A stretch of 27,515 nucleotides of DNA from Ruminococcus sp. CAG:254 (GTDB lineage Bacteria; Bacillota; Clostridia; Oscillospirales; Ruminococcaceae): the NCBI GenBank assembly GCA_000433635.1, contig HF997977.1, positions 32,299-59,813 of the forward strand, written 5' to 3'. Positions 1-7,589 of this stretch are shown in pieces (the first letter of the stretch is position 1; every line of letters starts with the position of its first letter). The translations under genes were made by a program, and so were the position numbers. The notes beneath the pieces were generated by a model. It was not told the origin of the DNA. It saw only the letters and a program-made list of their open reading frames with translations, and made no database searches.

Positions 1-1082
1 AGTACGGGAAAAATATTCTGCTGGTTTACGGCGGCGGTTCGATTCAGAAGAATGGCATTTATGACCAAGTCGTTTCCATCTTGCAGGAATGCGGCAAGAC
101 GATTGTAGAAGATGCTGGTGTTATGCCGAACCCAACCGTAGAAAAGCTGAAAGAGGGCTGCGAACGGGCAAGAGCCGGAAAAGTTGATTTTATTCTGGCA
201 GTTGGCGGCGGTTCTGTCTGCGACTATGCGAAAGCCGTTTCTGTTTCCGTGCACTGTTCGGAAGACCCGTGGGAAAAGTTCTATATTCGGGAAGAAGAGC
301 CGGAAAACGAGATCATTCCGGTGGGCTGTGTGCTGACCATGGTCGGAACTGGTTCAGAAATGAACGCAGGTTCGGTTATCACCAACCATGAACAGAAGCT
401 GAAAATCGGGCATGTATTCGGGGAAGAAGTTCTGCCAAAATTCTCTATTCTGAATCCAGTCTTTACTTTTACGCTGCCAAAGTATCAGATGATTGCTGGA
501 TTCTTTGATATTATGTCACACATTCTGGAACAGTACTTCTCCGGAACGGATGACAACACTTCGGATTATCTGATGGAAGGGCTGCTGAAATCGCTGATTC
601 ACAGTGCAAAGATTGCGGTAGAGAATCCGAAAGACTACGAAGCAAGAAGCAATATCATGTGGATTGCAACATGGGCACTGAATACGCTGGTAGAAAAGGG
701 AAAGACAACCGACTGGGAAGTGCATATGATTGGGCAGGCAGTTGGTGCGTATACCGATGCAACGCATGGCATGACGTTGTCTGCTGTTTCGCTGCCATAT
801 TATCGGTATATTTTGCAGGCTGGCTTGCCGAAGTTCAAGCGGTATGCGATGAATGTTTGGGATGTATGCCCAGATGGAAAGACCGATGAACAGATTGCAG
901 AAGAAGGGCTTGCTTGCATGGAAGCATATATGAAGCAATTGGGTCTGGTGATGAATCTGACGGACTTGGGCGTAACAGAAGATATGCTGGAGGGCATTGC
1001 AGATGCAACGCTGATTATGACTGGCGGTTATCAGGTATTGACACATGAAGATGTGGTTGCAATTTTGAAGCAGGCACTGTAA
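1..1082 (+). CDS. Iron-containing alcohol dehydrogenase (butanol dehydrogenase/YqhD type), 5' end missing
   Basis: NAD(P)H-dependent alcohol/aldehyde oxidoreductase of the iron-containing ADH family, acting in the cytosol in fermentative redox balance. The reading frame is open from base 3, so the true start lies left of the window; about 360 codons remain of a family usually near 390. Seen: the nucleotide-binding GGGS segments (YGGGSIQKNG at the left edge and AVGGGSVCDYAKA near base 205), the metal-binding FDIMSHILEQY segment near 505-540 (Asp and His), and the later HMIGQAVGAY...THG segment near 720-770 (two His). This Asp plus three His set is the known Fe/Zn site of the family and is intact. 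The closest named types are BdhA and YqhD; the real substrate cannot be read from the sequence. It is followed by a strong hairpin terminator shared with the converging hsdS gene. Confidence 0.92.
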   Translation, partial: YGKNILLVYGGGSIQKNGIYDQVVSILQECGKTIVEDAGVMPNPTVEKLKEGCERARAGKVDFILAVGGGSVCDYAKAVSVSVHCSEDPWEKFYIREEEPENEIIPVGCVLTMVGTGSEMNAGSVITNHEQKLKIGHVFGEEVLPKFSILNPVFTFTLPKYQMIAGFFDIMSHILEQYFSGTDDNTSDYLMEGLLKSLIHSAKIAVENPKDYEARSNIMWIATWALNTLVEKGKTTDWEVHMIGQAVGAYTDATHGMTLSAVSLPYYRYILQAGLPKFKRYAMNVWDVCPDGKTDEQIAEEGLACMEAYMKQLGLVMNLTDLGVTEDMLEGIADATLIMTGGYQVLTHEDVVAILKQAL

Positions 1083-1102
1083 ATTTGATTTTTGGTGAAA
1101 CG

Positions 1103-1147
1103 AAAAACAGCCATCTCTTATCGAAACGGTAGGAGGTGGCTGTTTTT
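1103..1147. terminator. Bidirectional intrinsic terminator between adh and hsdS
   Basis: AAAAACAGCCATCTC pairs with GAGGTGGCTGTTTTT (one G-T wobble) around a 15-nt loop. It is flanked by A-tracts on the left and T-tracts on the right, so it can stop transcription from both converging genes. Confidence 0.85.
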
Positions 1148-1161
1148 GTGTTTATATGCTA

Positions 1162-2277
1162 TTATCCGAAATATTCCTGCATCAAAGAATCAAAGAGCAT
1201 TTGAGCCTTGTCGAGTTCCTGTTGCAGGATGGATTTTGATTTGTCTATTTGCTTTACAAAGTCGGCGAATTGATTTTGAAGGGTAAGCGGTGGAACGACT
1301 ATATTAAGCTTTTTTAGCATTGTAATAGATAGATATGCTACAGTTGAACCTGATTGCAAGTTATCAATCTGTGCTTTTATATTTCTTGTATTAAATAATA
1401 AAGCAAGATATAGTGGTGTGATGGCTTTATTTAAATTATATAGCCAGCTTATCATGCCATCTTGAAAATAGAATTTATCGTCATCCTGCACAATATAGCA
1501 TTTTCCTAATGTCCCTCTTGATGTAACCAATATGTCACCTTTTTGTGGAACTAAGTTACTTCTAACGAGTTCTATATACTTTTCGTCTGAAATGAACAAC
1601 TCATTCTTTAAATGCCCTGTTTCAATTAATTCTACAAGATTTGAAATGCGAAGAAAAGGTACACCCGTACTTGATTGTTCATCTTGATAAATTCGCTTGC
1701 TTGAACTAACAGTGCATAATTCACTTAATTTATATACTGGAAATTTTTTTGTGTTATATTCGGTATCTCCAAATATCTCCACAAATCGGGCTTTTACGAG
1801 TAAATCCAATTTTTCAAGCTGGGTGCTGAGATGGGTGATGATGGATTGAAGTTTGTTGAAAATCTTGATAGTCTTATCTTGTTCTTTTTTATCTAAGTCG
1901 ATAGATAAAATAAATTCTCCTAAGTCTTTCTTTTTAATATTTGGCATACAAGCACCAGAACGTAATTTCATAATGCTACTTTGACTGCCTTTTAAAGCAT
2001 AGTATAGATATTTTGAGGAACATTTCAAATTATACAAATAATAACAATGTGCTCCACACCAAAATGGATTTATCATATAATTTACATAGCCGCATGAATT
2101 GCCGCCTTCACTAATTGTTATTGTATTGCCATCAACATTATACTCATTCCATTTACCAGATGGATTAATTCCACCATTAAGATATTCATAAGCACCATCT
2201 TCAATTAAGTTGTTACCATTTATTTGACTTCCTTTAGAGTATGAGGCAATATCTTTAAGTTTGACCGTTGTTTTCAT
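1162..2277 (-). CDS. hsdS: Type I restriction-modification specificity subunit, solitary
   Basis: DNA-recognition subunit that would direct HsdM methylation and HsdR cleavage to a bipartite target. The ATG at 2277 is chosen because GGAAAGG lies upstream at a normal distance; an upstream ATG at 2316 in the same frame would add 13 residues, including MCSMIII, and lacks such a site. The 371-residue product has the usual two-TRD plan. TRD1 (about 1-125) ends in the SGACMPNIKKKDLGEF-type motif, then comes a helical spacer (about 130-165, LSTQLEKLDLLVKARFVEIFG). TRD2 (about 175-320) ends in GSTVAYLSITMLKKLNIVVPP, then a second conserved helix. No hsdM or hsdR is in the window, and the gene is markedly AT-richer than its neighbours, which suggests transfer or a spare specificity cassette. 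It lies downstream of the tRNA pair on the same strand with a terminator between. Confidence 0.9.
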   Translation of the reverse strand: MKTTVKLKDIASYSKGSQINGNNLIEDGAYEYLNGGINPSGKWNEYNVDGNTITISEGGNSCGYVNYMINPFWCGAHCYYLYNLKCSSKYLYYALKGSQSSIMKLRSGACMPNIKKKDLGEFILSIDLDKKEQDKTIKIFNKLQSIITHLSTQLEKLDLLVKARFVEIFGDTEYNTKKFPVYKLSELCTVSSSKRIYQDEQSSTGVPFLRISNLVELIETGHLKNELFISDEKYIELVRSNLVPQKGDILVTSRGTLGKCYIVQDDDKFYFQDGMISWLYNLNKAITPLYLALLFNTRNIKAQIDNLQSGSTVAYLSITMLKKLNIVVPPLTLQNQFADFVKQIDKSKSILQQELDKAQMLFDSLMQEYFG

Positions 2278-2314
2278 AATCTTTTCCTTTCCTGAAATTA
2301 TAATCATAGAACAC

Positions 2315-2352
2315 ACAAAAAAGCGGTAAATGTAAAATCATCTACCGCTTTT
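2315..2352 (-). terminator. Intrinsic terminator after tRNA-Ser
   Basis: On the minus strand AAAAGCGGTA pairs with TACCGCTTTT and runs on into a T-tract. It ends the tRNA-Leu/tRNA-Ser transcript, so hsdS either has its own weak promoter or depends on readthrough. Confidence 0.8.
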
Positions 2353-2364
2353 CCGTAAAATATT

Positions 2365-2456
2365 TGGCGGAAAGAGAGGGATTCGAACCCTCGGTACGCT
2401 ATTAACGTACACACGAGTTCCAGTCGTGCGCCTTAGACCAGCTCAGCCATCTTTCC
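2365..2456 (-). tRNA. tRNA-Ser(GGA)
   Basis: Minus-strand cloverleaf with 7-bp acceptor GGAAAGA/TCTTTCC, long variable arm typical of tRNA-Ser, T-arm GGTTCGAATCC, anticodon loop CTGGAAC giving GGA, G discriminator and encoded CCA. It reads UCC/UCU codons and is downstream of tRNA-Leu in one transcript. Confidence 0.95.
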
Positions 2457-2481
2457 ATCCGTATTCTGCACTGTGTGCATG

Positions 2482-2564
2482 TGGTGCGAGTGACGGGACT
2501 TGAACCCGTACGTCGAAACACACGCCCCTCAAACGTGCCTGTCTGCCAATTCCAGCACACTCGC
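2482..2564 (-). tRNA. tRNA-Leu(GAG)
   Basis: Minus-strand cloverleaf with acceptor GCGAGTG/CACTCGC, A discriminator and encoded CCA. The D-arm is tRNA-Leu-like (GGAATTGGCAGAC), the anticodon arm is CACGT-TTGAGGG-GCGTG giving anticodon GAG, there is a class II variable arm, and the T-arm contains GGTTCAAGTCC. First gene of the two-tRNA transcript. Confidence 0.94.
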
Positions 2565-2634
2565 ATATTTTAACAAGATACGATATCACGTTTTCATTAT
2601 CTTACGTTTTGGTATCTCGCCTCAGTGCTTTATT

Positions 2635-2663
2635 ATTATAGCAGAAATCCGCAGGATTGTCAA
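2635..2663 (-). promoter_or_regulatory. Promoter of the tRNA-Leu/tRNA-Ser transcript
   Basis: On the minus strand a perfect TTGACA (2663-2658) and a perfect TATAAT (2640-2635) are separated by 17 bp, about 70 bp upstream of tRNA-Leu. This consensus strength is usual for tRNA promoters. Confidence 0.88.
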
Positions 2664-2743
2664 GCGGTTTTTCGACTTTTTTACGTAAAAAGAAAATGCA
2701 AATTGAACCTAGATTTTATGCAAGTTGCACAAAATCCGGAATT

Positions 2744-3373
2744 TTACACGTCCATCTGGTGATGATAGTAGTAAACCGCCAGCTGTGTGCGGTCACGCAG
2801 CTGCAATTTTTCCAAAATGCTGCTGAGATAATTCCGAATTGTTCCCTCGCTGAAACAGAGTGCCGCAGCGATTTCCTTGTTGCTGTATCCCTTTGCAACC
2901 TGTGCAATGATTTCCTGTTCTTTCTCTGTAATGTCATATTTGGCATAGTCGAATGTAGATTTCTTTTTGAATTGTTTGGAGAAACAGGAAACGACTTGCT
3001 CCCCGAATACGTGTTGCCCCTGCATGACTGCTTCGAGAGCCGGAACGATTCCAGCAAAGTCCTGTTTTAACAAGTATCCCTTTGCTCCGAGTTCCAACGC
3101 CTTTGCAATGTAGGCATCATCGGAGAATGTGGTCAGGAACAGAATGCGAGCGTTTGGATCTTGTTGCAGAATCTGTTCGCCGGCATCCAGTCCGCTTCCG
3201 TTCGGCATTTGAATGTCCAGCAGCAGGACATCCGGTTTCCACTGTTGATAGAGAGCAATCGCTTCCGCTCCAGATGTTCCGGTTGCCAGAACCTGTACAG
3301 AGCCGGTGCTTTCGAGGATGGTTTTCAGCGAGAGCGTCACAAGCTGGTCGTCATCAATGAGAATAATACGCAT
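2744..3373 (-). CDS. NarL/LuxR-type response regulator
   Basis: Two-component transcription regulator, 209 residues. The receiver domain (about 1-120) has acidic pocket D7-D9, phospho-acceptor D53 in LLLDIQMPNGSG, T81/T82 and K103 (YLLKQD), all intact. The C-terminal LuxR-type helix-turn-helix (about 145-205) has the usual order TEKEQEIIAQVAKGYSNKEIA...SEGTIRNYLSSILEKL. An AAAGGA site precedes the ATG. It lies 45 bp downstream of the histidine kinase on the same strand, so the two form an operon with the kinase first. The nearest families are DesR/LiaR-type regulators acting on membrane or cell-envelope signals, but the target is not visible; the closest candidate by position is the divergent metal ATPase operon, which is inference only. 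Confidence 0.93.
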   Translation of the reverse strand: MRIILIDDDQLVTLSLKTILESTGSVQVLATGTSGAEAIALYQQWKPDVLLLDIQMPNGSGLDAGEQILQQDPNARILFLTTFSDDAYIAKALELGAKGYLLKQDFAGIVPALEAVMQGQHVFGEQVVSCFSKQFKKKSTFDYAKYDITEKEQEIIAQVAKGYSNKEIAAALCFSEGTIRNYLSSILEKLQLRDRTQLAVYYYHHQMDV

Positions 3374-3418
3374 AGGAGAAGATTCCTTTCTTTACATTAT
3401 AATGGTAGGGTGGGCGAT

Positions 3419-4486
3419 TTATGATTTTGGAATAGAGAGAAACACCCGAAACGAATCTTTTTCTGGAAAGAATCGAATCAGCCCGTGAACTTGTTCGGCT
3501 CGGTCTTGCATGGTTTCCAGACCGATTCCGGTTTGCTGCAAGTGCGAGCCTGTTCCGTTGTCTGTAATGGAAAGCTGATAAAAAGCCGGATGTTCCCGAA
3601 TGACAATTTGAATGGCATCGCCGTTGGAGTGCTTGACAACATTCGACAGGCTTTCTTTTAAAACGCCCAGCAAACACAGCTTTACAATGCTGGGAATCTG
3701 TTCGGAAATGTCATAAGTTAATGTGATGTGGTAAGTATCTTTCAGAGGTTGCAAGCAGTCTTGTACAGACTTTTCCAATGGGATGGCATCATCATGCAGC
3801 TTGTGCACGCTGCTGCGGATACTGGTCATGGCACTGTCTAATGTTTCTTGTAGGGCAGCAACAGAGGCTTTTAGCGGCTCTTCTTTGACACAAACAGCAA
3901 GTGCTCCCGTTTGTAGCAGAGCACGGGTCAGCATATGCCCTACATTGTCATGAATTTCTCTGGCAATGCGGTTGCGTTCTTGCAGCGTTGCCATGCGTAC
4001 CGCATCATTCTGTGCCGTTTGCAACTGGCGGTTTCGCTGGGTCAATTTTTGCTGCAATTCGCTTGCATGGTCATGCTGCTGGTGGGCAGTCTGTACCCAA
4101 GTTTCCCATTGTTGAGTCCGCCAGCCCAATAGAATCGAAAGCGGAATCAGTCCGCAGAATAAACAGATTTGCAGCACGGAAAATGTAGCAATGTGCAGCA
4201 GAGCACCCACGGCAAAAATAGAAAGATACCATTTTTTCGCCCGAATTGCATCATATAAGAGCAGCGGCATCGTCAAGAGAATCGGCGGATAACAGCTGCA
4301 AAGCAGAAAGTAACCGCCAAGGCAGACGCTGGACAGCCAATTTTTCGGGAATGCTTGTGCAAGGGCGGAAATCGTCAGGGCAAGCAAAAGAGAAATCACA
4401 GGGAGTGGGTGAATGGTGTCAATTGTGGATGCAACAGAAATGAGAATCATCCAGAATAGAATGCTCTTTTCAAGAAATGGGTACAA
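3419..4486 (-). CDS. Sensor histidine kinase (HisKA_3 family), TTG start
   Basis: Membrane sensor partner of the downstream NarL-type regulator, 355 residues. The N-terminal 125 residues hold about four to five hydrophobic segments with short loops, so the signal is probably sensed in or near the membrane. A coiled segment (about 135-165) follows. The DHp helix is ERNRIAREIHDNVGHML, with phospho-acceptor His179. The ATP-binding domain has an N-box LKESLSNVVKHSNG (near 280) and a DNGTG G-box; the region is of the short DesK/LiaS class. The start is TTG at 4486, supported by AAAGGTGG about nine bases upstream; the next ATG is 12 codons in and has no such site. Nothing in the sensor region identifies a ligand. 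Confidence 0.9.
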   Translation of the reverse strand: MYPFLEKSILFWMILISVASTIDTIHPLPVISLLLALTISALAQAFPKNWLSSVCLGGYFLLCSCYPPILLTMPLLLYDAIRAKKWYLSIFAVGALLHIATFSVLQICLFCGLIPLSILLGWRTQQWETWVQTAHQQHDHASELQQKLTQRNRQLQTAQNDAVRMATLQERNRIAREIHDNVGHMLTRALLQTGALAVCVKEEPLKASVAALQETLDSAMTSIRSSVHKLHDDAIPLEKSVQDCLQPLKDTYHITLTYDISEQIPSIVKLCLLGVLKESLSNVVKHSNGDAIQIVIREHPAFYQLSITDNGTGSHLQQTGIGLETMQDRAEQVHGLIRFFPEKDSFRVFLSIPKS

Positions 4487-4541
4487 GAAATCAAACCACC
4501 TTTCCAGAGTGCTGTGGAGTTTGTCAGCATATGCTTTTTAT

Positions 4542-4570
4542 AGTATAACATACTTCGGAACTTCCTGCAA
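4542..4570 (-). promoter_or_regulatory. Probable promoter of the kinase-regulator operon
   Basis: On the minus strand TTGCAG (4570-4565) and TATACT (4547-4542) are spaced by 17 bp, about 55 bp upstream of the TTG start. The -35 box matches consensus only in its first half. Confidence 0.55.
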
Positions 4571-4752
4571 CTATCCGGTTAAATTTGAAAAAGCAGCATT
4601 GATTTTTTGTTATTTTTTTGAAAAGCCATATGAAAATGGCTTGTAGGATTTTCTTTTAAAATGAAACCCTGTAAATGGGTTTTGAAAAGTTTTGACTAAC
4701 CTTTTCTTTTTAAAAACTGCGGTTTGTAAGGCCTAATTTTTGTCGGATTCTA
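4571..4752. other. Gene-free divergent spacer, AT-rich with two small hairpins
   Basis: Between the kinase promoter and the metal-ATPase promoter no gene is supported. Two short inverted repeats are visible, AAGCCAT-6-ATGGCTT (4624-4643) and AAACCC-7-GGGTTT (about 4664-4682). Neither is followed by a convincing U-tract on the plus strand, and I do not assign a role. Confidence 0.5.
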
Positions 4753-4781
4753 TTGACTTTTTAGGGCGTTTGTCGTATAAT
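4753..4781 (+). promoter_or_regulatory. Promoter of the small protein/P1B ATPase operon
   Basis: TTGACT (4753-4758) and perfect TATAAT (4776-4781) with a 17-bp spacer lie 73 bp upstream of the ATG at 4854. No clear operator palindrome overlaps it. Confidence 0.85.
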
Positions 4782-4853
4782 AAAATCACAGGAACTCACA
4801 TAGAGTTTACCGGAAACAAAAAGAACTTTCATAAATTTAAAGGAGTGTTACAT

Positions 4854-5120
4854 ATGTGGAAATGTTTTAAAAATGAAAAACTGTGGTGTGCAATCGGCGG
4901 TGCAGCTGCTCTGGTAATCGGTAAGAAGATTTTGACAGCAGAAACCACTCGGAAGCTGGCTGTCAGCGGTCTGGCAAAGGGCATGAAGCTCCAGAGCGAT
5001 GCAAAGGCAACCTTCCAGAACATGAAGGATGAAGCATCTGACATTTGCTGTGATGCAAAGGAAGAAGCTGGACTGGCAGACATCGCAGAAGAAGCTGCAA
5101 CTGAAGAAGAAACGAAGTGA
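4854..5120 (+). CDS. Small membrane-anchored protein ahead of the metal ATPase (DUF6110/DUF1490-like)
   Basis: An 88-residue protein. The ATG at 4854 is preceded by AAAGGAG; a longer upstream reading frame from 4740 would run through the promoter and is not credible. Residues about 8-24 (LWCAIGGAAALVIGKKIL) form one short hydrophobic segment; the rest is a soluble helical tail rich in Ala, Lys and Glu with one CC pair (SDICCDAKEE). Its stop is 7 bp from the ATPase start, so they are translated as one operon. Small proteins of this build next to P1B ATPases are known as DUF6110 in Clostridia and DUF1490 in mycobacteria. I assign the family from layout and size, not from a profile match. A helper or metal-handling role for the ATPase is inference. 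Confidence 0.72.
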   Translation: MWKCFKNEKLWCAIGGAAALVIGKKILTAETTRKLAVSGLAKGMKLQSDAKATFQNMKDEASDICCDAKEEAGLADIAEEAATEEETK

Positions 5121-5127
5121 TTGTACC

Positions 5128-7215
5128 ATGAATGGCAAAATCGTTTATGACAAACCCGGCAGAATCCGGTTTCGTTGCGGTGCATATGCATTTGAACGGG
5201 AACTGGAAACCGCCATTCAGGAAGCATTGCTGCGGAATCGGTTTGTATTGCAGGTAGAAGTTCATGCACAAAACGGTGGCATTCTGGTACATTACCGGAA
5301 TGGACATCGCTTGGATGTCATCCGTCTGGTTGCAAGAATGAATCCTCGCACCATGCAGCCGTTGGAAAATCAGATTGGAACGGAACAGATTGATTCTGAT
5401 TTCAAAAATGATTTGGCAAAACTGGTTGCAAAACGGGTTCTATATAAAGCATTGCTGCCGACCCCCATTGGAAACGCAATGATTTTCCTGAGAGGATTGC
5501 GGTATGTCGGACGGGCAGTGAAGAACTTATTGGACTGCCATCTGAATGTAGAAGTGCTGGATGGTACTTCTGTAGCAGCTTGCCTGCTGCAAAAGAACTA
5601 TAAGACTGCTGGAACGATTATGTTCTTGCTGTCTGTTTCCTCCTTGCTGGAAGATTATACCAGAGCCAGAACAAAGGCTGCTTTGACAGATAGCTTAGCG
5701 ATTAAGACCGAACAAGTCTGGGTTGTTGACGGCGATGTAGAGCGGCTGATGCCAATGGCAGACTTGCAGGTAGATGACTGCATCCGTGTTCGGACGGGCA
5801 GCATCATTCCGGTTGATGGTACGATTGTAGACGGCGAAGCCAATATCAACGAATCCTCTATGACAGGCGAACCGCTGAGCGTGATGAAATCCGCTGGAGC
5901 GACGGTATTTGCCGGAACAGTTGTCGAAGAAGGAACGATTGTCATTCAGGTAAAAGCCGTTAGCGGAAATACCAAGCTGCAAAAAATCATTGAATTGATT
6001 GACCATTCCGAAAATCTGAAAGCAGGCGTTCAGAGCCGTGCAGAACATCTGGCGGACAGCATTGTACCGTTTAGTTTCTTAGGCTTTGGATTGACCTTGC
6101 TGCTGACACGGAATATTACAAAGGCAGTTTCGATTTTAATGGTGGACTATTCTTGTGCCATCAAGCTTTCCACGCCGATTTCTGTAATTTCGGCAATTCG
6201 GGAAGCAGCGGACTGTGATATTACCATCAAGGGCGGAAAGTATCTCGAAGCGTTTGCTGAGGCAGATACGATTGTCTTTGATAAGACTGGTACGCTGACG
6301 AATGCAGAACCCGTTCTGGAAAAGGTCATTCCGTTTGGAGCATATACAGAATCGGAAGTGCTGAAAACAGCAGCTTGTCTGGAAGAGCATTTCCCGCACA
6401 GCGTTGCAAGAGCCATTGTAAAGGGTGCTGCGGAACAGAACCTGCATCACGAAGAAGAACACGCAGAAGTGCAGTATATCGTTGCACATGGTATTGCAAC
6501 CACGCTGCATGGAGAACGTGCGATTATCGGCAGCAAGCATTTTGTTGCAGAAGATGAAGGTATTGTGATTACGCCGGAACAGCAGGCGGAAATTGATGCA
6601 AAATCTGGAGCATGCTCCGTTGTCTATCTGGCAATCGGTTCAGAATTGGCAGGGGTGCTCTGCATTGCAGACCCGCCAAGAGCAGAGGCAAAGCAGGCAA
6701 TTACCATGCTGCGAGATGCTGGTATCAGCAACCTTGTCATGTTGACGGGTGACAGCGAACAGGCAGCCAGCCGAACTGCAGAAATGCTGGGCATTACGCA
6801 GTATCATGCACAGGTTCTGCCGGAGGACAAGCACCGTTATGTCGAAGAACTGAAAGCAGAGGGCAAACGGGTCATTATGGTTGGTGACGGTATCAACGAT
6901 GCACCAGCACTTGCAGCAGCGAATGTTTCTGTTGCAATGAGCGATGCCTCGGATATTGCCCGTGAAGCAGCAGATATTACTTTGCGTGGAGCAAATCTGA
7001 CCGAACTGGCAACCCTGCGGAAATTGAGCGAACGCCTGATGAAGCGGATTCATTCTAACTATCGCTTTATTCTGGGCTTTAATTCCACCTTGTTGCTGTT
7101 GGGCTTGTTAAGCGTACTTCCGCCGGCAACGTCCGCATTTTTACACAATGCGTCTACTATGGCAATTTGTGCAAAGAGCATGACACCACTGCTGAAGCAG
7201 GAAGACCGGAAATAA
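5128..7215 (+). CDS. P1B-type heavy-metal translocating ATPase with SCA in place of CPC
   Basis: ATP-driven transition-metal pump, 695 residues. The ATG at 5128 is chosen because the frame upstream overlaps the small gene; no strong ribosome site is visible, which suggests translational coupling. The N-terminus (1-70) resembles a degenerate HMA ferredoxin fold without CxxC. Seen in order: actuator motif SMTGEP (near 250), a transmembrane metal site DYSCAIKLSTP with S342-C343-A344, phosphorylation motif DKTGTLT with Asp385, an EEHFPHSVA segment in the place of the P1B HP motif, MLTGDS, and hinge GDGINDAP (about 586-593), then terminal membrane helices. P1B pumps normally carry CPC, SPC or CPH; the missing proline points to an unusual metal specificity. 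Membrane helices around 100-190, 305-345 and 645-685 fit the topology. Export of Mn, Zn or Fe is possible; none is proved. Confidence 0.9.
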   Translation: MNGKIVYDKPGRIRFRCGAYAFERELETAIQEALLRNRFVLQVEVHAQNGGILVHYRNGHRLDVIRLVARMNPRTMQPLENQIGTEQIDSDFKNDLAKLVAKRVLYKALLPTPIGNAMIFLRGLRYVGRAVKNLLDCHLNVEVLDGTSVAACLLQKNYKTAGTIMFLLSVSSLLEDYTRARTKAALTDSLAIKTEQVWVVDGDVERLMPMADLQVDDCIRVRTGSIIPVDGTIVDGEANINESSMTGEPLSVMKSAGATVFAGTVVEEGTIVIQVKAVSGNTKLQKIIELIDHSENLKAGVQSRAEHLADSIVPFSFLGFGLTLLLTRNITKAVSILMVDYSCAIKLSTPISVISAIREAADCDITIKGGKYLEAFAEADTIVFDKTGTLTNAEPVLEKVIPFGAYTESEVLKTAACLEEHFPHSVARAIVKGAAEQNLHHEEEHAEVQYIVAHGIATTLHGERAIIGSKHFVAEDEGIVITPEQQAEIDAKSGACSVVYLAIGSELAGVLCIADPPRAEAKQAITMLRDAGISNLVMLTGDSEQAASRTAEMLGITQYHAQVLPEDKHRYVEELKAEGKRVIMVGDGINDAPALAAANVSVAMSDASDIAREAADITLRGANLTELATLRKLSERLMKRIHSNYRFILGFNSTLLLLGLLSVLPPATSAFLHNASTMAICAKSMTPLLKQEDRK

Positions 7216-7230
7216 AAATCAAAATGTATG

Positions 7231-7268
7231 AAAAGGGCGATGTTCCAACCGGAGCACCGCCTTTTTTT
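7231..7268. terminator. Bidirectional terminator between ATPase and the 54-residue gene
   Basis: GGCGATGTTCC pairs with GGAGCACCGCC (one mismatch) around an AACC loop, with an A-tract left and seven T right. It serves the plus-strand ATPase and the converging minus-strand small gene. Confidence 0.82.
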
Positions 7269-7273
7269 GCGAT

Positions 7274-7438
7274 TTAATTTATATGATAATAAGCAGCATA
7301 TCGCCGTAAATCTGCCTGTGTGTGAATCCATTCGTTCTGTTCATGCAGCTGCAATTGCACATCTACAGGCAGCGAAAGCAGAAACTGCCGAGAAGAATTG
7401 CTTGCCTGTAATAATGTCTGTAAATCGGGAAATGGCAT
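7274..7438 (-). CDS. Small protein of 54 residues, function unknown
   Basis: A short minus-strand gene with a perfect AGGAGG site nine bases before its ATG at 7438 (plus-strand bases 7448-7453) and a stop at 7274 followed by a terminator. The product begins MPFPDLQTLLQASNSSR and ends LRRYAAYYHIN; no signal peptide, membrane segment or Cys. The central pattern LSLPVDVQ...WIHTQADLRRYA (about 21-48) is the kind of short helical motif seen in many small clostridial hypothetical proteins, which I recall only as a pattern and cannot name. The gene is back to back with the ZIP transporter, 151 bp between start codons. That spacer holds the transporter promoter and its palindromic operator, so shared control is possible. 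The 105-residue plus-strand frame covering the same bases has no ribosome site and runs through the promoter. Confidence 0.7.
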   Translation of the reverse strand: MPFPDLQTLLQASNSSRQFLLSLPVDVQLQLHEQNEWIHTQADLRRYAAYYHIN

Positions 7439-7503
7439 TTGGATACACCTCCTGTTTTTCTAGTTTGTATCAGTTTGTTGAAAAAATTCGTCATGGAAAA
7501 GGA

Positions 7504-7532
7504 TTGACAAAAAGAGAAAAGCTGTGTATACT
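7504..7532 (+). promoter_or_regulatory. Promoter of the ZIP transporter
   Basis: Perfect TTGACA (7504-7509), 17-bp spacer, TATACT (7527-7532). The predicted start (about 7539) abuts the palindrome at 7541-7556. Confidence 0.88.
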
Positions 7533-7540
7533 ATTTTATA

Positions 7541-7556
7541 GTTAGTTATAACTAAC
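7541..7556. promoter_or_regulatory. Palindromic operator of the ZIP transporter
   Basis: GTTAGTTATAACTAAC is a perfect 16-bp inverted repeat without spacer, placed at about +3 to +18. Related sites stand before the DUF3793-flavodoxin operon. The form (GTTAG...CTAAC) recalls DtxR/IdeR/MntR-family metal repressor sites; the position predicts repression by blocking initiation. Confidence 0.72.
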
Positions 7557-7589
7557 CAATTAACCATGAGCATCAGAGAAAGGAGAATT

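Noticed and set aside
516..1046. 176-codon minus-strand frame inside the alcohol dehydrogenase
   Set aside because: It is antisense to a gene with intact family motifs, has no ribosome site, and its product has no recognisable pattern.
2679..2692. Palindrome TTTTTACGTAAAAA near the tRNA promoter
   Set aside because: It is composed of A/T runs, lies upstream of the -35 box and has no partner site elsewhere, so chance is likely.
4624..4643. AAGCCAT-6-ATGGCTT hairpin as a possible riboswitch or operator
   Set aside because: It is outside both predicted transcripts (upstream of the 4753 promoter and of the kinase promoter), has only a 7-bp stem, and no repeat elsewhere.
4740..4853. Longer N-terminus for the small protein before the ATPase
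   Set aside because: These codons overlap the -35 and -10 boxes and the 5' leader; the ATG at 4854 has a clear ribosome site.
7228..7545. 105-codon plus-strand frame after the P1B ATPase
   Set aside because: It starts inside the terminator, runs through the ZIP promoter and operator, and has no ribosome site; the minus-strand 54-residue gene explains the region better.
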